Positions 27,667 through 37,252 of a DNA stretch of 64,000 nt are shown in pieces. Below the pieces are notes generated by a model. That model saw only the letters and a list, made by a program, of their open reading frames with translations, searched no databases and was not told where the DNA came from. Origin of the DNA: Gaiellasilicea sp963791905 (GTDB taxonomy: Bacteria; Actinomycetota; Thermoleophilia; Gaiellales; Gaiellaceae); NCBI GenBank assembly GCA_963791905.1, contig CAWBTX010000001.1, forward strand, positions 200,756-264,755, given 5' to 3'. Position numbers and translations under genes: made by a program. Every line of letters begins with the position of its first letter. Positions within the stretch are counted from its first letter, which is position 1.

Positions 27667-28155
27667 CTAGCGAGTGGTGGCGGCGAAGCGCTTGCCGGAA
27701 GCGGCGACGGCGGCGAGTGCTACGTCGGGCAGCGTTCCCTTCGTGTGGACGCTCAGCAGGTAGCGGTGTTTCGTCCTAGGGCTTTGGACGCAGCGCCACG
27801 CGATCCACTCGCCACCCCAGCCGCCGTAATAGATCTTGTTGCCGGCCATCTGCAGGGTCTTGTGAAAGGCACCGCCGAGGTCGCAGTGCGTCCCGGCCGC
27901 CAGCCGCTCGACCTGGAAGCTGAAGCGATCCTCGCCCGTCCGCTTCTTGAAGGTGACGGCGAGATGTCCATCGAGGCGCTGCCAGCGCTCGTAGCTGTAG
28001 CCGAGCGGGAGTCGGGTCGGAAGGTAGGCCGCGTCGCCGAAGTTCTGCTGGATCCGCTTCAGCGAGAAGGTGGGCATCTGCGCACCGGCAACAGCCGCAG
28101 CCGGCGCCACGACGGCGGCGACGGCAAGGGCGACGAGGAGGGAGGAGCGGCGCAT
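27667..28155 (-). CDS. Small secreted protein, unknown function
   Basis: 162 residues from the ATG at 28155; this start puts a textbook signal peptide (MRRSSLLVALAVAAVV..AVAGA) at the N-terminus, while the upstream ATG adds 13 residues before it. The mature part is beta-rich with two cysteines (THCDLGG and AWRCVQS) that could pair. No family is recognised. It converges with the PAP2 gene; a 12-base palindrome CTCGCTAGCGAG spans 27663-27674 at its stop. Confidence 0.72.
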   Translation of the reverse strand: MRRSSLLVALAVAAVVAPAAAVAGAQMPTFSLKRIQQNFGDAAYLPTRLPLGYSYERWQRLDGHLAVTFKKRTGEDRFSFQVERLAAGTHCDLGGAFHKTLQMAGNKIYYGGWGGEWIAWRCVQSPRTKHRYLLSVHTKGTLPDVALAAVAASGKRFAATTR

Positions 28156-28276
28156 GCGGCCGATTCTCACCGTCGCGTGTAAGCGGAGCGTCATGCGCGT
28201 GTACGGGTTCTTGTGACATGTGGGCGCACGCGCTTCACCAGGTCCCGGAGAAGCAGTGCCGTGATGTCACCGGCCC

Positions 28277-30717
28277 CTAAGACTCGTCGGCACGCGTCTT
28301 GTCGCGCGCGCCGCACAGCGAGCGCGCGAGGCTGACCGCGTCGTCGCGGCTCATGGCGTCGCCGGTCGTCTGTTCGTGGGCGTACACCTCGTCCCCGAGC
28401 GCCTCGATCAACGGCTGCTCGAGAAAGCGTTCGAGCTCGACCATTCGCGGGTCGGGTGGGTACTCGCCCTCGGCGTAGAGGCTCGCGGCGGCTCCGCGGA
28501 GGCGAGCGCCATGCCGGAACTCGGCCGGTTCGCCTGCGAGCGCGATGCCGCCGAGGAGCGTCGGGAACAGCGCGTGTGCCGTCATGCCGGTACCCAGGAC
28601 GATGTCCAGTGCCTCGACAAGCGCCTCTCGTGCCCCGCTGCGCCGGTCCAACCCGAGTTCGGCGAGTCCGAGCAATTGCAGGGCGTAGATGCCTCGCCAT
28701 CGGTCGCCGATGCTCCTGTTCTTGGCGAGGACAGATGTAGCTGCCGCGCAGGCGGAGTCGAAGTCGTGGGCATAGAGATCGAGGAAACCGAGGTTGAGGA
28801 GGCACGTTGCTTCGCCGGTGGCGTCTTCGAGAGCGCGGAAGCCCTCGATTGACTGGCGAAGCGCATCACGCCCCTCCTCGTCGCGGTGAGCCTGCATCAG
28901 GGTGATGCCGATGTCGGCCACGACCATCGTCCTCGAGTGCTCGTCATCCTCGGCGGCCTGCTCGAGTGCCCTGGTGAACACCCGGACGGCCTCGTCCGTG
29001 TCGCCACGCTCGGCCGCGTTGACTCCTAGCTGCCGCAGTGCCTGGCAAAGCGTATGCCGCTCGCCGCTGGCCTCGGCCGCGCGTGCCGATTCGAGCGGTG
29101 CCGCGTCGCCGAGCCGGTCGAGCACGGCGCGGAGGTTGTCCTCCTCGGCCGTGAACCAGGCCAGCAGCTCGCCGCGGCGTGCGCCGACGATCAGCGGCTC
29201 GGTCTCCTCGAGCAGCGCAAGGTAGTGCTGCGCGTGGCGGAGCGCGTAGTCGCCGGACTCGCCTGCCTCGTCGAGGCGATCGCGGGCGTAGGCGCGGAGC
29301 GTCTCGAGCAGGAAGAAGCGGTCGTCCGCGAGCGGCTTGAGCAGGCTCTGGTCGACGAGCGTGGCGAGCTGGTCGAGGCCGGCCGCCGGCAACTGCCTCG
29401 GCCGCGGCGACCGTGAAGGAGCCTCGGAAGACGGAGAGCCGACGGAATGCGGCCTGCCCGTCCGGTTCGAGGAGGTCGTGGCTCCACTCGATGGTGGCGT
29501 GCAGCGTCCGTTGCCGCTCGGGGAGATCGCGAGCCCCGCCGGCGAGCAGCGCCGACGTCGTGTCGAGCCGCTGCAGTAGTGCGGCGGGCGAGAGGAGTTT
29601 TGTTCGGGCCGCCGCCAGCTCGAGCGCGAGCGGCAGGTTGTCCAGCCGCCGACAGATCTCGGTCACCGTCTCGTCGGGCTCGATCCGGCGGCCGACGGCT
29701 GCCGCGCGGCTGACGAATAGCTCGGCCGCCGCCTGGACGGGCAAAGGATCGACGGGCAGCTCGCGCTCGGCCGAGAGGTGCAGCGGCGCGCGTGACGTCG
29801 CCAGCACGACCACCTCGCCGACCATCTGCTCGGAGACGACCAACTCGACCCCCGCAAGGTGCTCGAGGTTGTCCAGCACGAGCAGCAGCCACTTCGACGC
29901 GAGCAGGCCCGTCAGGTTGTCGTCAGGACGCAGCCCCAGGGCCTCGGACACCGCTGCCCGCACACCGCCCGCTCCCGCAGCAGCGCCAGTCCGACGAAGA
30001 AGGCACCGTCCGGAAACCCGTCCGCGAGCTCCGCCGCCGCCTGCAACGCGAGCCGCGTCTTGCCCGAGCCGCCCGGCCCGGTCAGAGTCACGAGCCGTGC
30101 CCCGCCGTGAAGAGGCGGGCGATCTCCTCCAGCTCGCGCTCGCGACCCAGCAGCGGCCAGGCCGCCACCGGCAGATTCGACCGCCGCAGCGACCGTGGCG
30201 GCGGAAACTCGTCCGCCAGTCCGTCGGCCACAAGCTGATACAGGCGGATCGGCTCGAGGAGATCCTTCAATCGGTGCGCGCCGAGATCGCGCAACTCGAC
30301 CCCGTCGACCAGCGCCGCGGTCGACTCCGAGACGAGCACCTGCCCCCCGTGGCCTGCGGCCGCGACACGTGCCGCGCGATGCACGTCGTGCCCCACGTAG
30401 CCCTCATCACCAAGGAGCGGCGTTCCAGTGTGAAGGCCAACGCGCACCCGTATTCGGCCAACGGCGGCGAGGCGCTCGGTGAACCCCGACGCAGCCGACA
30501 GTGCGCCTGGCGCGGTCGCGAAGACGAAGAAGAACGCATCGCCCTGCGTGTCCACCTCGACACCACCCTGAACGAGGCACGCCTCGCGGATGACCTTTCG
30601 GTGCTCGGCAAGCGCGCGGGCGTAGCCCTGTGCGCCGAGCTCGTTCAGCAGCCGCGTCGACCCTTCGACGTCGGTGAAGAGGAACGTGACGGTGCCGATC
30701 GGAAGCTCTGTCCGCAC
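28277..30717 (-). CDS. Class III cyclase / NB-ARC ATPase / TPR regulator, frameshifted
   Basis: One gene read in three frames. Residues 1-175 form a class III nucleotide cyclase-like domain (GTVTFLFTDVEGSTRL, GLHTGTP); then LGREREL leads to the ATPase. Near 30094 the frame changes, and the P-loop TLTGPGGSGKTRLALQ appears only in the new frame. A second change lies at about 29960-29990, after which VLDNLEHL, TSRAPL and CRRLDNLPLALELAAART follow. A third is near 29405, after which TPR-like helices run to the stop. Net change is -1. The family is common in actinobacteria as regulators or signalling proteins. Either decayed or damaged by sequence errors; I favour errors given the other frameshifts nearby. 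Confidence 0.7.
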
Positions 30718-30954
30718 CCGGTGATCATCCGCGGCTCACGAGCGACGAGCAAGGTCTGCACTCAACCTGCCCGCCACTCCCCGCCGAAGACCAGGGGCTC
30801 TGGCGCGACGGAGCCTCGACCGGGGGACGCTGTCAAGAGTCGGACGCAACAGGACGTTGCGCACAACGACCAGGTTAGGTAGAGCCAGATGTCACTGACA
30901 ACGTGCGGGGACGAGACCTCCGCGGCCTAACATGCGGCTAGGAAAGGGAGGCTG

Positions 30955-31170
30955 ATGAACGAAGTGCGACTCATGGTCGTCCGAAACTCGCTGGAAGCGG
31001 ACACGATCTGCGGCTTCTTGCGGACGGAAGGGATCGCCTGCGATCACCGCCAGACGGACGTCGGTGCAGGCGCCGGCGATGCAGTCGGCGACACGGGTCC
31101 GCGCGAGATCCTGGTCGCGCAGGACGACCTCGACCGCGCGCGCGAGCTCGTCAGCGCCGACTCCGGCTAG
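30955..31170 (+). CDS. Small DUF2007-like signal-transducing protein
   Basis: 71 residues with a good AAAGGGAGG site before the ATG. The pattern VRLMVVRNSLEADTICGFLRTEGI ... ILVAQDDLDRARELV matches the small DUF2007 (putative signal-transducing) family, a ferredoxin-like fold with no assigned reaction. Its stop overlaps the msrA stop tail-to-tail by four bases. Confidence 0.8.
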   Translation: MNEVRLMVVRNSLEADTICGFLRTEGIACDHRQTDVGAGAGDAVGDTGPREILVAQDDLDRARELVSADSG

Positions 31171-31688
31171 GCGCGCGGGGCCTCTTCCCGCTGCGGCAGC
31201 ACCCACTCGGGCCGCACGAAGTGGCAGGTGTAGCCGTTCGGGTAGCGCTCGAGGTAGTCCTGGTGCTCGGGCTCGGCCTCCCAGAACGGCCCCGCCGGCG
31301 TCACCTCGGTCACTACCTTTCCCGGCCACCGGCCCGAAGCCTGGACATCGGCAACCGTCTCCTCCGCGACTCGACGCTGCTCGTCGTCGAGGTAGAAGAT
31401 CGCGGAGCGGTAGCTCGTCCCGGTGTCGTTGCCCTGCCGGTTCAGCGTCGTCGGATCATGGATCCGGAAGAAGAACTCGAGCAGCTCCCTGTACGAGGTC
31501 TCCTCGGGATCGAAGGCGATCTCGATCGCCTCCGCGTGTCCAGCGTGGTTGCGGTACGTCGCGTCCGGAACGTCGCCTCCGGCGTATCCGACCCGCGTCG
31601 ACACAACACCTGGGTGCCGCCGGAACAGATCCTGCATGCCCCAGAAGCAGCCACCCGCGAGGACTGCCTTCTCGACTCGTTCGTCCAT
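31167..31688 (-). CDS. msrA: Peptide methionine sulfoxide reductase A
   Basis: 173 residues from the ATG at 31688, chosen because GAGGAGGCGAG lies just upstream; a longer reading adds nine residues. The catalytic motif GGCFWGM is at about residues 11-17, with RVGYAGG and GHAEAIEI following, all as in MsrA, which reduces the S-form of oxidised methionine using thioredoxin. Only the first cysteine of the usual set is clear; no C-terminal recycling cysteine pair is seen. Confidence 0.95.
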   Translation of the reverse strand: MDERVEKAVLAGGCFWGMQDLFRRHPGVVSTRVGYAGGDVPDATYRNHAGHAEAIEIAFDPEETSYRELLEFFFRIHDPTTLNRQGNDTGTSYRSAIFYLDDEQRRVAEETVADVQASGRWPGKVVTEVTPAGPFWEAEPEHQDYLERYPNGYTCHFVRPEWVLPQREEAPRA

Positions 31689-31773
31689 CTCGCCTCCTCG
31701 ACCCCTTCGTTGCACTCACCGTAGCGAGTAGGTAACGCCAACCAGCCGAGAGCGGGCTTGCGCCAATGAAGAA

Positions 31774-31800
31774 GAAAGCCCCCGGAGGCCGGGGGCTTTC
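31774..31800 (-). terminator. Terminator after the trypsin-like protease gene
   Basis: A perfect 12-base stem, GAAAGCCCCCGG at 31774-31785 with its complement at 31789-31800 and a 3-base loop. It lies 24 bases past the protease stop and is followed on the minus strand by TTCTTCATT. It separates the protease from msrA. Confidence 0.85.
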
Positions 31801-31823
31801 CATTGTCCGGCTTCAGAGCCCAG

Positions 31824-32636
31824 CTACGGGTTCAGGAACCTGTTGAGGAAATTGCGCGAATACTCGGTGTCGGTGCGTTGATAGCTGCCGGTCGCGTTGC
31901 ACGAGAGCGAGTTCACGTACGACGCATCCCCGAGGACGAAACCGTTGCTGAAGACCGGTCCGCCGGAATCGCCGAAGCATGACCCGCCTCCAGCCTTCGA
32001 GTCCTTGTCGTTGATCTGGAAGACGACGACCTCGCTCTGGACGTTCTTCAGATACGACGTGGTCATACGCCGTTCGCGGACCACGATCTGCGCCTTCTTC
32101 TCGCCGATGTCGACGCCGTAGCCGGAGAGCGTGAACGTCTCGTTCTTCAACTCGCCCTGGTTCCGATCCAGGTAACCGACCGGTGGAAGCGGAGCGGGCG
32201 TGATGCCGGGCCACTTCGATGACGCCGGCGCGTCGAGGACGACGACGCCCTGGTCGTGCTGCTTGGAGATCGACAGCTTGCCGTTCCAGCCGGGATCGGG
32301 ATGGGCCGTGCCCGTGATGTAGTGCGCCGCGCGCGCGGCCCTCTCCTCCGGCGTAATGCCGGGCTGCAGCGGATCGGGCTGCAGTGCATCGTCGAACGAG
32401 ACGTAGACATTGGTCGCCGGGCCCTCGGTGCAGTGGCCGGCGGTGAGCACCACTGTCTGGGAGATCAGCGTCCCGGAGCAGCGGAACCTGCCGTCCGACG
32501 TCGTGAAGCGCACAAGTCCGACGTTCTTGTGCACGGTGTCGACCTCACCCCCGGTGATGGCCAGGCCCCCGGTTGCGACGAATCCGGCCACAAGCGTCGC
32601 CAGCGCGAGCGTGACGAGCAAGGCTTTTCGAGTCAT
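31824..32636 (-). CDS. Secreted trypsin-like serine protease
   Basis: 270 residues from the ATG at 32636, which has GAGGGGAAG upstream; the frame stays open far upstream but carries no such start. A Sec signal (1-26) leads to ITGGEV. The catalytic His is in VVLTAGHC (His68), the Asp probably in KQHDQGVVVLD, and the Ser in SCFGDSGGP. The fold is the chymotrypsin (S1) type. It probably acts outside the cell; no propeptide is obvious. It has its own terminator. Confidence 0.9.
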   Translation of the reverse strand: MTRKALLVTLALATLVAGFVATGGLAITGGEVDTVHKNVGLVRFTTSDGRFRCSGTLISQTVVLTAGHCTEGPATNVYVSFDDALQPDPLQPGITPEERAARAAHYITGTAHPDPGWNGKLSISKQHDQGVVVLDAPASSKWPGITPAPLPPVGYLDRNQGELKNETFTLSGYGVDIGEKKAQIVVRERRMTTSYLKNVQSEVVVFQINDKDSKAGGGSCFGDSGGPVFSNGFVLGDASYVNSLSCNATGSYQRTDTEYSRNFLNRFLNP

Positions 32637-32834
32637 GGACTTCCCCTCTCTTCGTTCCCAGTGCCGGGGAACCATACGTCCGTGGCGTGTGAACACGGTG
32701 AGCGCGCTTTCATCACGCCCCCGCGCGCGGGCGTCGCGTCTGAGAGTCCCTACGCGCAGGAGTGGCAACACCAAACCAGCGATTCCGTTGTTTGCTGACC
32801 TCGGGAACCGGCGGCTGTGGAAGGGTTGAGCAGC

Positions 32835-33041
32835 ATGTCGTGGACGCAACCTCTCTGTGACGAGTGCTGGTCGATGAAGGGCACTCCGCCGGAGCGGGTG
32901 CGCTGGCCCGATCCGTTGCCGTCGCCGCGTGCGCGCGAGCGGCTTCTCGGCATGCGTTGCTGTAACTGCGGGCGGAGAACGACGTCGGGCATCTTCGTAC
33001 GACTTGACCCCGACACGGTTCCCTTCCCGCGGAAGGACTGA
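32835..33041 (+). CDS. Small zinc-ribbon-like protein
   Basis: 68 residues from the ATG at 32835. Two cysteine pairs (LCDEC near the start and CCNCG in the middle) suggest a small zinc site. The tail TTSGIFVRLDPDTVPFP has the look of a conserved short family that I have seen as hypothetical proteins in other bacteria, but I cannot name it. A GTG start 18 bases upstream is also possible. It sits between the protease and the pilus locus. Confidence 0.62.
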   Translation: MSWTQPLCDECWSMKGTPPERVRWPDPLPSPRARERLLGMRCCNCGRRTTSGIFVRLDPDTVPFPRKD

Positions 33042-33106
33042 CGTTGCGCAAGCGCCGGCGCGTTCACGAGCGCTTTGGCGCGGCGGGGGCGGCGGCGGCC
33101 GCGCAG

Positions 33107-34318
33107 CTACTTGATCAGCGTCAGCAGCTTGAACATCGGCAGGTACATCGAGATGATCACGATGCCCACCATGATCCCGACGCCGATCATCATGATCGGC
33201 TCGACGATCGAGGTCAGCGACTGGATTGAGGCGTCGACCTCGTCCTCGTAGAAGTCGGCGATCTTGCCGAGCATCTTCTCCAGCTCTCCGGTCTCCTCGC
33301 CGATCTTGACCATCTGGCTCACCATCGGCGGGAAGACGGGGTTCTCGACGAGTGGCTGCGCGATCGGGACGCCCTCGTGCACGCGTGCGCGCACGCCGGC
33401 GAGGGCCTCCTCGACGACCCAGTTGCCTGACGTCGTGCCCGTGATCTCGAGCGCCTTGATGATGTCGACACCGGCCGCGACGAGCGTGGACAGCGTGCGC
33501 GAGAAGCGCGCCATCGTCACCTTCAGGACGACGTCGCCGATCTTCATCGGGATTCGCAGCTTGATCCGGTCCCAGCGGCGGCGACCGGTCTCGGTCTTGA
33601 GGAACTTCCGCAGGCCGAAGATGCCGACGATGACGCCGGGGAAGAGGATGAACCACGTCCCCTTGATGAAGTTCGACGCCGCGAGGACGCCCTTTGTGAG
33701 CGTCGGCAGATCGCCGCCGAGGTCGTCGAAGATCTTCACGAAGACCGGGACGAGGAAGAGGAGCATCCCGACGAGGACGAGGGTGGCGAAGATCAGCACC
33801 ATCGTCGGGTAGATCATCGCGCCCTTCACGCGCCGCTTGATCTTCGTCTCCTTCTCGATCTGGAAGGCGACGCGGTCGAGCACGGTGTCGAGGATTCCGG
33901 CCGCCTCGCCCGCCTCGACCATCGAGATGAAGAGACGGCTGAAGACCTTCGGATGGCGGCTCATGGCCTCGGAGAGGAGGAGACCGCCCTCGACGTCGGC
34001 GCGGAGCTCGCGGATGATCGCGGCGAGGTACTTGTCGTCGGTCTGCTGCTCGAGGATGACGAGGGCGCTGACGACGTTCAGGCCCGCCTCGATCATCGTC
34101 GCGAACTGGCGGGAGAAGATCTGCAGCGACTTCGGCTTGATCTTCTTGAACGCGGTCCGAACCGACTCCTCGCCGCTGGCGCGCTGCTCGTCCAGCTTGG
34201 TCGGGAGCAGGCCGCGGATGCGCAGCTGCTCGCGCGCGGCCGCCTGATCCGGTGCGGAGATCTCGCCCGTCGACTCGACGCCGACCGCGTTGATCGCTGT
34301 GAAGGCATACGCCGCCAT
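33107..34318 (-). CDS. pilC: Type IV pilus inner-membrane platform protein PilC
   Basis: 403 residues from the ATG at 34318 (the reading frame stays open upstream, but the promoter lies there). Two related T2SSF domains with about three membrane helices (near 170-195, 220-245 and 375-398) and typical motifs: RQFATMIEAGLNVVSAL, FSRLFISMVEAGE, ARFSRTLSTLVAAGVDI and VSQMVKIGEETGELEKML. PilC is the platform turned by the PilB and PilT motors. A sigma-28-like promoter places the start of transcription within a few bases of the ATG; no Shine-Dalgarno is seen. Confidence 0.95.
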   Translation of the reverse strand: MAAYAFTAINAVGVESTGEISAPDQAAAREQLRIRGLLPTKLDEQRASGEESVRTAFKKIKPKSLQIFSRQFATMIEAGLNVVSALVILEQQTDDKYLAAIIRELRADVEGGLLLSEAMSRHPKVFSRLFISMVEAGEAAGILDTVLDRVAFQIEKETKIKRRVKGAMIYPTMVLIFATLVLVGMLLFLVPVFVKIFDDLGGDLPTLTKGVLAASNFIKGTWFILFPGVIVGIFGLRKFLKTETGRRRWDRIKLRIPMKIGDVVLKVTMARFSRTLSTLVAAGVDIIKALEITGTTSGNWVVEEALAGVRARVHEGVPIAQPLVENPVFPPMVSQMVKIGEETGELEKMLGKIADFYEDEVDASIQSLTSIVEPIMMIGVGIMVGIVIISMYLPMFKLLTLIK

Positions 34319-34328
34319 GCCAGAAGGG

Positions 34329-34356
34329 CTATCGGCAGAGGGATGGCGCCTCTTGA
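34329..34356 (-). promoter_or_regulatory. Sigma-28-like promoter of pilC
   Basis: TCAAG at 34356-34352, a 15-base spacer and GCCGATAG at 34336-34329. The -10 ends ten bases before the pilC ATG. It matches the FliA/WhiG class (TAAA-N14-16-GCCGATAA). The -35 overlaps that of the divergent promoter on the plus strand. Confidence 0.72.
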
Positions 34357-34380
34357 GATTCCCGGTCGCCCTGCCGATGA
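34353..34380 (+). promoter_or_regulatory. Sigma-28-like promoter of the PilV-like gene
   Basis: TTGAG at 34353-34357, a 15-base spacer and GCCGATGA at 34373-34380. The -10 ends seven bases before a GTG and ten before an ATG that both open the pilin-like gene. The -35 hexamer is shared, on the other strand, with the pilC promoter, so the two may compete. Confidence 0.62.
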
Positions 34381-34390
34381 CGAACACGTG

Positions 34391-34897
34391 ATGCTGCGGG
34401 CACGTGCGGACGACGGCTTCGGCCTCGTCGAGCTGATGATCTCGCTGGTCGTCCTGAACGTCGGCGTGCTCGCGATCGTCGCCGCGTTCAGCTCGGGCGC
34501 CGTCACGATCCGGCGCGCTCAGGAGACGCAGACGGCCCTGTCGCTCGCGGACAAGCAGATGGAGCTCTTCCGCGCCATCCGCTACGTCGACATCTACCTC
34601 GACTCGACCTCCGTCACGACCGCGGACTCCAACGCGACCTACTCGGGCGACACGGCCAACACGCACACGCAGGAGGTCGCGACGTGCTCGCCGCTGACCG
34701 ACGCCTGCCGGCCGATGCGGACGGTCACCGGCAGCGCGACGCCAGACAACCGCTCGTATCGCATCGACACCTTCATCGATACCGAGACGCCCGCGAACGG
34801 CCGCACGGTCAAGCGGGTCACCGTCGTCGTGCGCAGGTCCGATCCGCTGCAGACGCTCGCGCGGCTGACCTCGGTCTTCGATCAGTCGACGGGCTAA
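34391..34897 (+). CDS. PilV-like minor prepilin
   Basis: 168 residues from the ATG at 34391; a GTG three bases earlier or an ATG at 34343 are other choices, but the promoter supports the later start. The leader MLRARADDG is followed by FGLVELMISLVVLNVGVLAIV, a class III prepilin signal cut after Gly with Glu at +5. The rest is a short globular part with two cysteines (ATCSPLTDACRP) that could form a disulphide. A minor pilin of the PilV or PilI type that primes pilus assembly. Confidence 0.85.
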   Translation: MLRARADDGFGLVELMISLVVLNVGVLAIVAAFSSGAVTIRRAQETQTALSLADKQMELFRAIRYVDIYLDSTSVTTADSNATYSGDTANTHTQEVATCSPLTDACRPMRTVTGSATPDNRSYRIDTFIDTETPANGRTVKRVTVVVRRSDPLQTLARLTSVFDQSTG

Positions 34898-34930
34898 GCA
34901 CCGGGCGGCGGCTCAGCGCCGTCTTTGTGC

Positions 34931-35052
34931 CCAGGAACACAAGCGGGTTCGGCGCCGGCGGTCGCACGGTGGCACGAACGGCTTGCGCGAGCCATTCAAG
35001 GCCGCGCGGCGCCCGCGCGCGAGAAGGCGCTTGTGTTCCAGGAACACAAGCG
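34931..35052. repeat. Repeated CCAGGAACACAAGCG and a long palindrome
   Basis: The 15-base word CCAGGAACACAAGCG occurs at 34931-34945 and 35038-35052. The second copy is half of a perfect palindrome, CGCTTGTGTTCC-A-GGAACACAAGCG at 35028-35052; the first is a damaged version. It lies between the convergent ends of the PilV-like gene and the PilP-position gene, so it may be a two-way terminator or a small mobile repeat. Confidence 0.6.
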
Positions 35053-35087
35053 TTCGCCGCGGCTCTCGGAGACCGCGGGCGCTACTT

Positions 35088-35964
35088 CTACTTCGTGCGC
35101 TTCGGGGGCGCGAAGCCCTGGACCGTCAGCAGCTTCAGCTCGTAGCGGCTGCCGTCGGCGGTGTTCTGCAGCGTCAGGGTCTTGCCGAGCTCGAGCTTGA
35201 CCGTCGGCTCGCCGCTCGCGTAGCTCCCGCCGGCGACGCCGATGCGGACCGACTTGCCGTCGCGCGAGAGCGACACGAGCTGGAAGACGGGCTCGTCGGC
35301 GGGGAACGATGCCTTGGTCGCGACGGACTCGACCTCGCCGTTGACGGAGATCTTGGTCGCCGCCGCGGGCTCCGGCGCGTTCTTCTCGCCGGGCTCGGTG
35401 CCGGGGCTGCCCGAGTCGGGTGCCGTGAAGCTGGGCGGATCGGCGTTCGGATCCTGGTCCTGCGGGTTCGATCCGAGCGGGTCGAAGCCGGTGCCGGGAT
35501 CGACGTTCGGGCCGTCCGTCTCGTCGGAGCTGGAGCTCTCCGCCGGCGCCGGCCCCTCCTCGGTCGAGCCTGACGCGGCCTCGTCCGACGAGCCCGCCGC
35601 CTCGACCTGCTGGGCGAACGGGTCCTTGGTCTGGAACTGCTCGAACGAGAGCAGCTGGCTGTCCGATGCCGCAGGCGGAAGATCGGAGTCGGCGAGCACG
35701 GCTGCCTGCGGGGTCGCCGCCGGCGCAGGCAGCGCTCCGGTGGGCGTCGGAGTGGAGGGCGTCGCGCCCGGCGTCGGCGACGCAGCCGGGGTGGCCGCCG
35801 GAGTAGTCGACGTCGCCGAGGCGACGGGCTGCGGCCCCTTCAGCATCTTGAGCGTCTTCGGCCCCTGGAACGCGCCGACCGCGACGAGCAGCGACGCCGA
35901 GCCCGATCGCGAGCTTCTTCTGCTTGGCCTGCTTGGCCTTGAGGGGATCGATGCGCTTGGCCAT
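35088..35964 (-). CDS. PilP-position pilus assembly protein, frameshifted
   Basis: About 292 residues after joining two frames near 35893. It starts MAKRIDPLKAKQAKQKKLAIGLG, continues as a membrane helix in the other frame (SLLVAVGAFQGPKTLKML), then a long Pro/Thr/Ser/Asp-rich linker (about 40-200) and a small beta-rich domain (KISVNGEVESVATKASFPAD to the end). Its place after pilO is that of PilP, but I see no clear PilP signature; it may be a functional analogue. The ATG overlaps the pilO stop by one base. Confidence 0.75.
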
Positions 35965-36650
35965 CAGGGGCTTGCCTCCGCTCCGGTCGGTGCCGCGGTC
36001 GGCTCGGTTGCCGGAGCGGCTGCGTTCGGGTCTGGTTCCTCGGTCGTGGTCGGCGTCGCGGCGCCGGCGGAGACTTCGGTGCCGTAGACGTAGGCGGCGA
36101 CGGTGAGACCTGCCGCGATCTCGGGGAAGCCGCTCGGCGACTCCTCGAACGAGATGGTCTCGACGGCGAACAGCCGGCCCGACGCGCGCAGCTCGCCGCT
36201 CCGGACGCTCACGAGCGTGCGCAGGCGGAACAGGAAGTCGGAGAGCTCGTAGAAGTTGCCGTCGAACGCGAGCGAGATCGGCACCTTCTGGAACGTTCCC
36301 TCGACGACCGCCTCACCGGGCGTGATCGACTCGAACTGGATGCCGGTCTCCTCCGCGATGCGCGAGAGCTCGAGCAGGATCCCGGCCATGTCGGGCGTGG
36401 CCGGCATCGCGGTCGCAAGGCGGAAGATGTCGGCGACTGCGATCGGCTGCGTGTCCTCGGTGTTGGTTGCGGCGGCCGCAGCAGCGCGGGCGGTCTCAAC
36501 CACGATGCGCGTCTGCGCGACCTCGTCCTTGAGCGCGCCGACGTCGGAGCGCTTCGGCCCGATGACCAGGAACCAGAAGGCCGCGGCGTAGACGAGCAGC
36601 GCCCCGGCCAGCACGCCGTACAGCACGGGCGGAGAGAGCTTGGCCTTCAC
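35964..36650 (-). CDS. pilO: Pilus alignment protein PilO
   Basis: 228 residues from the GTG at 36650, which overlaps the pilN stop by four bases. A single N-terminal membrane helix (about 8-30), a coiled coil, then a ferredoxin-like domain typical of PilO (PDMAGILLELSRIAEETGIQFESITPGE, FDGNFYELSDFLFRLRTL). The tail after residue 200 is Pro/Thr/Ala-rich. PilO pairs with PilN to link the cytoplasmic ring to the pilus platform. Confidence 0.88.
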   Translation of the reverse strand: MKAKLSPPVLYGVLAGALLVYAAAFWFLVIGPKRSDVGALKDEVAQTRIVVETARAAAAAATNTEDTQPIAVADIFRLATAMPATPDMAGILLELSRIAEETGIQFESITPGEAVVEGTFQKVPISLAFDGNFYELSDFLFRLRTLVSVRSGELRASGRLFAVETISFEESPSGFPEIAAGLTVAAYVYGTEVSAGAATPTTTEEPDPNAAAPATEPTAAPTGAEASP

Positions 36651-37252
36651 TGTGCGCCTCCCGGCGGCTTGACGCCGGCGTAGATCGAGAACTGGACGAT
36701 GCTCCGGGGCTCGAGCTTCAGCGTCGTGCTCGACTGCAGCTGGACGTTGCTGAGTGCGGGCAGGACGCCGAGCCGTGCGAGCAGCCGGGCGACGCCGCTG
36801 TGCGAATACGTCGAGCCAGTCAGGATGATGCTCGCGCCGACGGCCTCGGTCGTGCCGGGATCGGGCGTCTCGGCGGCCTGGCTCGTGAGCCCGGTCAGCC
36901 AGACGTCCTCGGGCAGCACCAGCGAGATCTGCCGCAGGACGCGGTCCCACGCGACGCGGGAGGAGAGCGCGCCGGAGAGGGCGGTGATGCGATCGTTCTT
37001 CTCGGCCGCCAGGGCGGCGTCGACGCCGGTCTGGCCCCCGTCGGGCTCCGGGCGGGGCAAGGCGGCGAGCTCTGCGTTCAGGGTGTCGAGCTCTGCCTGC
37101 TGCTCGCCGAGCGAGCCGCCGGCGCTGAACATGAGCGCCGCCAGGGCGACGGTGACGACTGCGAAGCCTCCCGCCGCGCCGAAGACGACGCCGCGCTTGG
37201 CCTCGAAGCTCTTGACCGGGACTTCCTTCGGCAGCAGGTTGACGGCGCGCAT
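36647..37252 (-). CDS. pilN: Pilus alignment protein PilN
   Basis: 201 residues from the ATG at 37252. It begins MRAVNLLPKEV, the motif that docks in PilM, followed by a membrane helix (near 22-45), a coiled coil and a ferredoxin-like domain (RVAWDRVLRQISLVLPEDVWLTGL). The ATG overlaps the pilM stop by one base and the end overlaps pilO by four bases, so pilM-N-O are coupled. Confidence 0.93.
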   Translation of the reverse strand: MRAVNLLPKEVPVKSFEAKRGVVFGAAGGFAVVTVALAALMFSAGGSLGEQQAELDTLNAELAALPRPEPDGGQTGVDAALAAEKNDRITALSGALSSRVAWDRVLRQISLVLPEDVWLTGLTSQAAETPDPGTTEAVGASIILTGSTYSHSGVARLLARLGVLPALSNVQLQSSTTLKLEPRSIVQFSIYAGVKPPGGAQ

